64,000 bases of DNA, taken from assembly GCA_914767715.1 (NCBI GenBank), contig OU612075.1:18602001-18666000 (forward strand), read 5' to 3'. This document shows, piece by piece, positions 22,214 through 33,200 of the stretch. The notes beneath the pieces are model-generated. The model had not been told where the DNA came from and did no database searches. It saw nothing but the letters and a program-made list of their open reading frames with translations. The DNA is from Membranipora membranacea. Lineage: Eukaryota > Bryozoa > Gymnolaemata > Cheilostomatida > Membraniporidae. Made by a program: the position numbers and the translations under genes. Every line of letters starts with the position of its first letter. Within the stretch, counting starts at the first letter, position 1.

Positions 22214-22905
22214 CTGCAACAAGGCAAACAGAAAAATGTCAACTTAAACATTCAGATATATATGATTGGGACATTGAATAAATACAGTGAAAGCTCGACA
22301 TGCTGCAACTCTCTACTAGTTTGAAGAAGAGAGCGATGCAACATTGAAAGGTATCCACTGCGTAAGTAGGCATAAATTGAGTCCATAAGTCAAGTCTTCT
22401 TCAAAACTTGGGGCTTTGGCAAGGTTTGACTGACCACCCTCCCCCTTGGCCTTGAGTTTTTTGCTGCTTTTGGGGGCAGTCAAACATCTATTGCCTAAGA
22501 CCTAGCCTGTATTGACAAGCTTTGTCAAGACAGGCTCAGGCTGCTAAAGACACAGGTTTTGGAACAGACCAGTCCTGTTATGTGGAATATATTGTTTATT
22601 TGTAATTAACCACAGCAAGTCTGCATCATGATTAGTACCATGATGATGATTAACCAGACAGAGATAGTCACTTTCTCTAGCAGATTCAGTGATTCTGAAT
22701 AACAAAAACATCATCATACAGACATTTAAGATGTTCATGCTGATCCAGGGGTAGGACATCATGTTTTCTTATGATATCTGGATTTCCCATGTGTGTTTAC
22801 CCAGTCATCAGACCTAAAAATCACAGCAGACGGCAACTTACCAGTTCAATTCAAAATGGTTGTCTATGGAAAGAAATATGGCACCTGGGCGGGACTTTGT
22901 TTTCT
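22214..22905 (-). promoter_or_regulatory. 5' leader intron, leader exon and putative promoter of the zinc-finger gene
   Basis: On the minus strand, GAATTGAACTG|GTAAGTTGCC gives a leader-exon donor at 22843/22842, and TTTGTTGCAG|AGGCTGAAC gives the acceptor before 22213. A GC box (GGGCGGGAC, about 22889-22897, plus strand) lies at the presumed transcription start. The leader exon and start site are inferred, not proven. The leader intron contains the foldback at 22504. Confidence 0.45.
22504..22536. repeat. 33-bp AGCCTGTCTTGACAA palindrome
   Basis: AGCCTGTATTGACAA and TTGTCAAGACAGGCT pair with one mismatch around GCT. Flanks TGCCTAAGAC and TGCTAAAGAC are similar but displaced, so target duplication is only suggested. 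Confidence 0.6.
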
Positions 22906-24107
22906 GTTTGGCGAGCAACTAATAACTAAAACACACCGCCAACCAAACAATTTCATAGAGGAAATGTAGCCCCAATAACACACACAATTGTTAAGGGAAA
23001 CATTATGAGATATCCGATGTTTTGCAGTTGATTGATTAAAGGTAGTTTCATTTTACTGGAAGGAAAAGTGGGTGTTTGGTTTGCAGCTAGATTCTTTGCA
23101 GAGTATTTACACTACCAACTAGGCCTACAAGTAAGTTAGTAAATAGGGCTCAATTACTTGGCAATATCCTACCTAAATTGATTTAGCCCACCATCCACAG
23201 ATATATGTGATTAGGCTTTTGACCAAGGAACTGAGCTACTAATGTTGTCCTTGTAATGTTTTGTACAAAACTACTAGAATCTACTGGCCATAGATAGATA
23301 GATGGATAGAGAGAGTAGACAAGATAGTGAGATAGCCACGCCCACAGAGATACTAGACCACAGGTCTACTCCAAAACCTGGGTCCCTGGCAAGAAAAATG
23401 CAAGAGGGCAGTGAAACATTGCCAGGGACCCAGGTTTTGAAGTAGACCTGTGTACTAGGCCTTATATATATCATGTGCATTTTTTAAGCTAGCCTGTCTT
23501 GACAAGCTAGGTTGAAGCATGTACTCTACAGTACTACCCCCTCCCACATTTTAATATGTGTCACTAGTTGGTAGCATTTTTGTTTTGCTGGGGGGCTCGC
23601 TGATATTTGTGTCTTAATCCCTCTTTTTTCAGAGGCCTGTTACTATAGTTTGTGCAAGTTCAGTGATCGGGTGCCACTGTCACAGTACTTGTTGAGGCTC
23701 AACCACTGGGCTTGCACAAACCACAAAGCCTCTGTGTTTGGGTTGTCTCAGCTGTTAATAATCATAAGCACGGATTCACAGTTGCTACATCATTATTTGT
23801 GACCCTTTTGTTATAGTATATTAATGACAATTAATTTCCATGTCTGGATTCTTATTACCCACGACTCAGGGTCTCTTGTCTTGCAGATCAGTGCATATAC
23901 AATTGTTCAGAGAAATTCTCATAAAATTGCGCTATTACTGGCTAATATTTGAATAGTGATTCTGCACTACACACCTCTAAAACGTACTTTCTAAAAAGTG
24001 TTATTACGATTATTGGGACATATTTTTTTGTGGGTAAGGGTAGGCTATGTCGCAATTTTCTGGAGTTCCTAATTTTTTGCTGGGTCATTGTTGTGACTGA
24101 CTATTGT
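22906..24107. other. intergenic region between divergent genes; no gene seen
   Basis: Separates the zinc-finger gene (-) from methyltransferase gene 1 (+). It contains GATA-rich simple sequence (23288-23310), a 94-bp foldback (23351-23460), a half foldback at 23491 and a GTTTGTGCAAG/CTTGCACAAAC inverted repeat (about 23650-23730). Confidence 0.5.
23351..23460. mobile_element. 94-bp foldback element with 8-bp duplication (one mismatch)
   Basis: Element 23359-23452 starts CACAGGTCTACTCCAAAACC and ends with GGTTTTGAAGTAGACCTGTG. Long arms include CTGGGTCCCTGGCAA/TTGCCAGGGACCCAG. Flanks TACTAGAC and TACTAGGC agree at 7 of 8 positions. The CA...TG ends are shared with the micro-palindromes. Confidence 0.65.
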
Positions 24108-24150
24108 CCAATCAGGATGAATGTTTTCTTTTCAGCAATCATATATAAGG
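24108..24150 (+). promoter_or_regulatory. CCAAT box and TATA box of methyltransferase gene 1
   Basis: CCAATCA at 24108-24114 and ATATATAAGG at 24141-24150 lie about 130 and 100 bp before the start codon at 24241, with normal spacing for a focused RNA polymerase II promoter. The start site would be near 24175, giving a short leader and no leader intron. Confidence 0.55.
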
Positions 24151-24240
24151 GAAGTAAATATCTGGTCCTTCATTTTTTCTTAAAGTAAGGTAGCACGTAA
24201 ACTTATTTAATTCGAAGGTTACGAGTATCATATTTTCATC

Positions 24241-27200
24241 ATGGAGTTCACTGAAAAAGTAGGAAAGATCATCACCAATGGCTGGGCTGCTGCTGGTCTG
24301 GCAATGGGTGAGTCATAACAATTAATTATTACTGTTTTTATTTCTCTTTCATGCGCATCATAGTGGAAATGGTAGAAACTGTGTTGTATCAAGTCAAAGT
24401 AATAGTAATGATCAAACAAATTTGCAATTAGACCTCTTGCTCCCAATTATGTTTGTAACAAACTTTTCAATCACAAGAACGAGAGATGATTTTAGAATGC
24501 GAAGGTGTCACGGTGTGGAAGGTGACACGGTGTAGGATGTGTCACATAGCCAGAGGTGTCACGTAGTCGGAAGTGTCATGGCATTGGATGTGTCATGTTG
24601 TCGCTGAATTATTGCTAATTTGTTCATGGTAGTTATATAAGTCAATATTTCATATTATCCAGTGACCTGTCTTGACAAGAGTTGTAAGATTGGCCGGCCA
24701 CTCTGTTGTGCACACAGATAAAATTTAAAGTACGATTGAGACTATGCTTTTGGTCATCTTATCTCCAACTGTAATGTTAGTCCTGCATCATTGTTGTGTT
24801 CTTGTTATTGACCTTGTTCATCACCCTGCTTAGTCCCATATTATAGCTACTTAATTTGAACCACAGACTTATGTCTATGGTTCAAACTAAGTAAATATAA
24901 TATGGGACTAAGCAGGGTTAATTAACAATGTCGATAACAACAACACTACTCCACGATGATGCAGCGCTAAGGTGGTAGTTCACAGATGCTAATGTGTCAC
25001 TTGCTGGGATTACCGTGACTATGATACCTATTGGCCTCCGTAGGGATAATACATTGGTCTAGGGATTACCACAACCCACAGTATATCACAGAGTAAGGAT
25101 ATATCCTTACTCTGTGAGTATATTGTGGTATATGAATACATGTTATATTGTGAGTAACATGACGTTGATTGTTGTTGTTTTCAGGAAGTCGTCTGGGTTT
25201 ATTTAATGGCTTGGCTGATTTAGCTCAGACAAAAGAAAATGCTGTAACAACACAGCAGATCGCTGACTCAATGAACATGAAAGAAAGGTAGGCCTACTCA
25301 TAATTCTGGAAATTATATATTTTAGTCCTTTGAAAATTTCCCTGTCATCAATACTCAAATTAAAGTCGGCGTCAACAGACTTTTTTTTCTGGTTCTTTTG
25401 ATTCACTTACAGCAGCATGATGATTGGTTCTCAATTCAATAAAGTGGTCTCCATTTTCAGATTTGCTGAAATTTTCATTGGTTTTCTTGGAACATGACAG
25501 CAGCTATTTAGTATTCACATCACAGAGTAGGATATATATCACAGAGTAAGGATATATCCTTACTCTGTGATATATATTCTTACTCAGTGATGTACATACA
25601 ACAACAACTAAACTTTTTGTCTAATGATGGACTGATTTTTGGCAGCTATCCAAAGTTTATTGAGCACACTTTTTGTCCACTGAAACTGTGACAATCTTCT
25701 GGAAATATTTCTGAGATAAAGTTGTTTGTATGAGGCGACAGTGAGGTTTTACATAAAACAGGCAGTAGAAGATGTGTATGTTTTGCATTAGTTGTAGCAA
25801 TGGCAAAAAAAACTTGTTGCTGGGTGTCATGCGCTATTCTTGTCAACAAATTAGTAATGTGACGATCATCAGCAACCCTATTCTCAGAAAAGTTAGCTAA
25901 CCAAATAAGCCAACATTTCTGCTGACGTCATGCATTCACTTTTCATTGATAGCTAAGTGCATGACATACGTTATTAACTAAGACGCTTTTACTCCTAACT
26001 AAGATGGACTTTGTTTAGAGATTATAAGATCTAGGCGACCCAGGGGAAAGTGGTGGATAATGGAATACTACTACCGGCTATCCCGGCGGCACAGTTTGAG
26101 TGCTTTGATTAGGTAGGGTATGTTTGACCCAATCAAGGGCATAGATAGTTTAGGGGTAGGCAACGAGACTGATAGTACTGTCTTAGTCTTGTTTCAATGT
26201 ATTTTAAATGTCATAGATATTTTATGATATTACTTCGGAAGTAATAGACCAGGTCTATATAGTCCTAGAAAACAATACAGACAAACATTACTGGTGTTAT
26301 TTTTTCCCTATCATGAGAAGAAATCAGACTATCAATCATTGTTTACAAAATCCTAGCAACAAGATGAGATGTTGGACAAATTAAATGTGGATGAATCTCT
26401 CTCTCATGCAAACTGCATAGCAGATGACATAAATCTGACAATTGTGTCCGAAACATTAATAGGTCACCGACAGTCTAGGGATACATTCAGACCACTCAGT
26501 CACTAAAGTATCCTCTTTTTTTTTCTGTCCCTGCAACTCCCCTCAATGGTTGTACTCTTCTTGGTGGTACAAGCACAATGAGCTTCCTACCTCTGCAATC
26601 AGTCCACTCATCCCTGAGACACATAATCAGGAGCCAATAATAAAGGGAAAATACCAACTAGTTTGAATTGTCAGTGCCGTCAGTAAGGAGTAGCTCTTGG
26701 TTTTATGTATCTAATGATTTTATAAGTAGCATGACTAATGATGGTCTTCGATGTGTCTAGCAGTTCTATAGAAATCTATGTCCTGGCCATATTCAACATG
26801 TTACAATTTTCTTTTCTATTCGCAAACATTTATTATGCATATACATTATATTATATATATATTCTTACTTCAACTCAGTGTTTTTAAGTGTAGACAGAAT
26901 ATGAATCAATCCAAGTCTAGTCAATCACATAGAATACATCATGATAATTTTACTTGAACAAGATGCAGATGCAATTAAAGGAATGCATTGGTGAAGTTTC
27001 AGGATTTTTGGGTTTATTGCAGCATTTTCGCAAAAGACAGCTAGTATCATCCCAGCTCATATGTAGGTAGATCACTTTTCAAGTTAACGAGTTTACATTT
27101 CCCTGTAAAGACGGAAGTTTTTTATGCCATGCATATGGACATAAAAACCAGTACATTTTATCAAGCCGACTCTTCTTCATTCTATGAGGAAGTTCAATAT

Positions 27201-30200
27201 AAAGAAAAGCTCATAACACAACATGTCAATGAGTCTTATTAGTAATCCTTTCAGTTTCCGTGTTTCACCATTCCATAGACTCTGTTTACGCTTTGTAAAC
27301 CAGCCGACCATGTTGTGTTTTCACCAACAATTTGTCACACAGCTCGCTTTCTGCTCTTTCCGACTGTGGAATAGGCACCCGCGGAATTTCTTACTTGAAT
27401 TGAATTGAATTTGAATTGAACTTACTTGAATTGAATTGATTGACTTATTATATAGGCTGACCTGTAAAATATAAATTATCACGTCATGATTTTCATTGAA
27501 ATCCCTGTTCTGTTACACAATAAAACATAATATTGAAAGCAGTCTTATTGATCATCGATGACTTCTGACATTAATCAGGTCAAGATGTAATAATTGCTCA
27601 GACCAGGATGTTTGAACCTCCCAGATCAGACTGGGTTGTTTATTGACAACTTGTTCAACACTTTGTAGTTGTCCTCCCCTTAATTCTGCAGTCAAAGAAG
27701 TTGCAACTCCCAAAAGTGTCCATATTGCCAAGCCATGTGAATACTGTACTGTACAAGAGAAAAATAATGACTTGATTTAGCCTGGGCAGGCTAGGCTGCC
27801 CAGGCTAAACTTGATTGACATTGCAACAGCTCTGATGCAGATAGAACTGCATGGCTTTTGCAGATTTCGAATGCTGCATTATCATAATTGCCTGGTGTGC
27901 AGCTCTACTAGTAGCCCATACTTGAGTCAAGAAATAATATTGTTCTTCAAAAATACCTGCTACATTCCATTGTCTTGGCCAGGCAATTTTGTTTCTTTGA
28001 TAAGCACCAGTGGCTATAGGTAGTAGCTGTAAGTATCATTCCAGTGTCATATAAAAGAAGAAAGAGTCCTAGCTAGTAGCAACTTGACTACTAGAGTATT
28101 TTGTAGAGGTAGACTAGGCAGGTTGTTTAGCTGAACGTTTCCCAGTAGAAGGCCCAAAGGACACAAAAATAACAGTATTATATCTCAGATACAGATAATC
28201 GGAGTGATATATAGCATAGGAACACATATATGTGACACAAAATCAAGCTAATGTCACAGCACAGCTAACAAGAGGGTAATGGCAGTCAAGAGTTCAGATT
28301 GTGAGGCGGAAAAGAGGTGTTGTCATCATAAGCCAGTAATAAAGAACCACATAACCCTAAATCATAGGCAATGAGTGAAATCCAAGGCACAAACATGTGT
28401 AGAACAAATATTCAACATCACTTTTTGTGTTTACTAATTCATCAGGTGGCAGTTACATTGCATTTAAAAGATTAAAATTGAAATTTTCAGTAATATAAAA
28501 TATCACATTAAAGCTAAGATTGGAAGCAAAATCGGGCAGTGACAACATATCTTATTTACAAGAGGAAACAATGAAGATCTTAGAAGAATTCAGAAGGGGT
28601 TTTTAGACCCAAGTATTCAACAGCAACAAACTGAGTCATAATTTAAATTAAGTCAATTTTTAAAGCAAATATTCAAGATTTACCACCTCATCTTTAGCAC
28701 ATCATTACGATGTGACTTCCATTTCATAGGCTCTTTTCATTGTGGTAAATCAAATCTACAGTCTTTCTTACCACTGTTATGTCATTTTGAAGTGTGTAAA
28801 TCCTTATCCAGTAAGAGAAATGTCATTGCATCAAGAAATGACATTTCAAAAAAATTCAGCTCTTTGATCTTTATACGTAGTCTGAGACCGTTGCCAACCC
28901 CTACCCTTGACCCAATCATTATCATAGTCATGCTGCATCCATGTTATTCATTCTATATAAGTTTGTTTCTATGTTGTCTTCGTAGGTATATCAGGGAGTG
29001 GATCAAAAGTATGGTAGCCGCTGAGATCATAGATCACATCCAGATAGACGGGGTGGACAGATACTGGCTGGCTACTCCCAAAGTGGCTACGCTTGTCAAT
29101 AGAGGGAGCAATCTATGTCCAGTCAATGGTTCTGAGCTCTTTATTGGTGCTGTCTCTAATTATCCGGCTGTGGAGAAATGCTTTGCTGCCGAGGGACCTA
29201 GAGGTTAGTGTGACTATAGTTATCATAGCAGAAGTTCTTAAATGGGGTATGGGGGCGGATGGGTCTCAATTAAAATCATATTAGGGGATTGTGAGACTTC
29301 GAGAATGCACAATTTGCTGTTGTTAGAGTTGTGGGTTTGAGTCCCACTTGGGGAGCTTTCAAGGTTGATTGTTCCAGTCCCCAGCACCCTCGGGTGTACA
29401 CTTCTCCATAGTTCAGTATTGGCCGCTATGAGGGGAGATTTGCTTTTAAACCATGATCAGTGATCAAAATGGAAGGTCATCAAATTTTCAAAAACATTTA
29501 TACCAATGATAGATTGTGATTTTAATACTATGAGGTTGGGAATTGATATAACAATGACGTCATGGCACTGACGGCTAAAACTGTTTTGGTAATTTATTCC
29601 GAACAAAAATGGTGACAGATTCATAAACAAACTGCTAAATTAGTCTAGATCCTGGTTATATTGGACCATCCTTGACCCAAATTGCAAAAAATATAGAATA
29701 TCTGGGAAATAATAACTAAAACAACAGGGATGTGTCCTTGTTAATAATCTTTGTATAATGTCTTTGTCGATTCAACTCTGACCGGTAGGCCTATCTGTTA
29801 CAAGTCCCACCATCCAGTATATCAACTGTGGAGTGACGCCATATAGTTATTATAGAGTATATAAAAACTCTAGGAGTGACACAAATCTGCATTATACTTG
29901 ATAAATTGGAGCCAAAAGTTGTCAAAATTTAATTCATTTATTGAGAAATGTTATACTGCTATGCAAATAAAAGCCAATTATTTCTGGATATCAATAAAAA
30001 ATCTGGTATCTGTGGTATTGATGGCCTTGTCCCGCAGCCACTTCAGCGTTACAAGGCTACCCCAAAAACAGAAAAAGTAGAATCATGTCAAGGCTATGGT
30101 ATTATACTAGGCCTAGTCCTAGTGATGGAAGCTGGACTCTCAGTATATGAGTTCTGAGGAAGACTTTAATACAGGTAATCCGCCCCCCCCCCCTCCTTGA

Positions 30201-33200
30201 CATCCCTGCGACCTAACTGTGTGATGTCAGAGTTTCATCAAGCCGGTCCATTATAAAAAGTATTATCATGTCGTGGTCACACATCGACACATCGAGGGAA
30301 GGTATCCCAATATTACTGAAAAAAAAAGCCGTATTCAGCCGATAGATACAGGTGCGGACATCAGGATACCCAGCGTCGGATTTGAATTAATCCAATCTTA
30401 TTGAGTAAAAGGAAGTTGAGTTAATTATCATTTTAAACATTTTGCAATTTTTCTTTTTTCAGGTCTTTTTGCAGATAGTGGGAAACTCATAATGCCCCCA
30501 AGTTTCAATTTTTTTTGCAAATAAGTAGTATTTTATCGGGTAATCCACACTGACATCAAGAATGCACTCTGATTGCTAGAGTACATTTAGTCTGAGTACC
30601 TCATGTTGCCCGCCCCTTATTCAAGGAGCTAATACACACCTAATACTTTCCGATGGTGATGAAGCTACACGAATTAATTCATGCATTTTCTATCATAAAG
30701 ATGAGCCGTGTCAGGGGTTTGGGGGTAACCAGGCGCTCAACACATTGAACTATTAATTGTTCAGGTTAGCTTTTAGTTCACTGGTCTGTACCTGTACACT
30801 TCTATCCATGTTTTATTGCAGGAACTGAAGTTGACCACTACCCAATATTCCATGAGTTTTTGGCTAAGAAGACAGAGCATAACTTTCAATCCGCTGCACA
30901 GATTCCAGGATTGATCAACGATGAAGACACCATGACAAGATTAGGTAAGTTCTGGTATTATCAAGGATGCAAATAGTTAGGGCTTCCAGAAGTCTGTTTT
31001 CCGTAATGATATATCTCAATCCCAAACATTTGAAGTTGACACCAAAAAAACTGGCATCCATAGGAAAAAATGTGCTTGCATTAGTTATCCTAACTACCAC
31101 TTCCTTAATACGACATTATTACATCATATTGCGTAACGTAATCTGAATATGAAATACCTTGTCAAAATACTGCTAATGAAAAGTAAATTACTTAAATTTT
31201 TTTGTTTCCCCCAACACTGAACCTTTCCATCCAAATACTGGCTTCCAAAGACCAACACTGTTCATCTATATGGCCAATGTCAGAATAGTAAAGATAATAA
31301 CCTTTCTATGTGACTCGATAACAGTGATTTTCTATATTATTATGCGAGTTCTTGACTTTGGAGTTGTCCTTGCATGAATAATATGAAATTTCTATGCGTT
31401 CCATATCAGCAATATGAATGCATGTGTCAGTTGTAAGATACACAATGTGGCTTTTTGTGAAGAAATTCTCTGAATATTTTTGACTTCATGACAGTATTGA
31501 ATTCAGCTTAAATCTGGCAGCTCATATGTGGTAGATTGACTTCTAAAACTTCCAAAACTGAAGCAAGCTGCTCTTTAAAAGTTTATATCAAGTTGTAATA
31601 ATTTTTTTATAACATGTTGACCCATGATGATTATTTTTGCATCAATGTCAAAAAAATTTTTTAATTGTGATAATAATGCAAAGCATTGGAAGCTTCATTA
31701 ATTTTGCCACGTGCCATAAAATTAAGATGAATGGTAGAAAAAAAAGGAAAATAATCTTCAACTGTGTCTTTTCATTATGAATTAAAATCGGAACTGTTGT
31801 ATGAATCTGTTGTATACAATAATAATAATAATTTTATTATTGTATACGAAAGATTCATACAATAGTTCTGATTTTAATTATAGCTGGATATAAATATAGC
31901 TGGCTTGAATGACGTATATTTTGTTATAGACGTCAAACTCAAAAGCAATTCATTTAAGATAGAAAGGTTTTATTCAGGGAGTCAATTGAATGAATAATAG
32001 TATGGTTTTCACTTGAGAGTATCTGTATTTGGTAGATGAAAAACTCCCAGCATGCACCACAATTTTCGACTTGCATGGTCTTATTCTGTGTAGTATTCTA
32101 CTTCTTCCTTAAGATGAAAGTTGAACTTATGCTTGATTCCATTTATTCAGAGACAGGTATACGGGTGTTGGAGGTTGGGTGCGGCGCAGCTGGCCCTACA
32201 AGACTTCTGGCTGAGAATTACCCGGACAGTACATTCACTGCTTCAGATCTATCGGAAAACGTGCTTATCAGGGCAAAGGAGAAATGCAAAGGTTTGTAGC
32301 TGTGTTACTATTACTGGGTTGGAAACTATGTGTTTGGACTCAGAACTCATTTTCAATTTTGTACTGTCCAGTTTATGTTGGTTATCTTTGCACCGTAGTG
32401 ACTGAAAATATAGCTTCTTTAGACAAAATATAACTAGGCTGATTGGACCACTTAGTGGAACTGTAGCTAACTGTGCAGAGAGACTCGAATGTCAGATTCA
32501 ATCTGCAAGCAGTGTGATCCTTAACCTTCAGCGGTCCCCACATCCAGTTTATGTTGTTTGTTTTAAACAAATAAAATAACAGTGGGATTACTGTGTAGCT
32601 GCAGGAGTTGCATGCAGCAAAACATGCACATACTATAATACTCTACAGGCCTCATCTTAGGATTTTCTGCCTAGACCTGGGCTGAAAATCTAAAAATCTA
32701 TATTGCCTCTACATAATCTTGTGCTTTGCTATAAATGCCTTTGTTGTATTTCAACTTTATTTATTGGACAAAATTCTGTTATGAAATCATGTCGTGTTCA
32801 ATTTGATGCGCTGGCGAAACAGTGCCGTTGCGAATTGTTGAAGTTATTACTGCTAAATGAGAAAGAAAAAGACTCACACGTGAAGTATACCAGCGAAACT
32901 TCAGAATCAAATTTTGTAATTTGGAGTTGCCCGCTCACAAAATATACACGGAAGCAAAAATCAAAACCATGTAAATACTAATATAATAGCATTATTACAT
33001 TATGAGTTTGATGATTGCTTCTTTTTGCTTCAGCGACAACACACCAAATACTTGGACACAAAAGAGAATGACAACACACATAGCATCACTGACTGCTAAT
33101 CAACTCACTAACTCAATAAAATACAGGAAAACTTACACCTGGCCCTTATATATTCATTCTGCATGCTTCATTATATGATTATAGTAACATTATATTTTTA

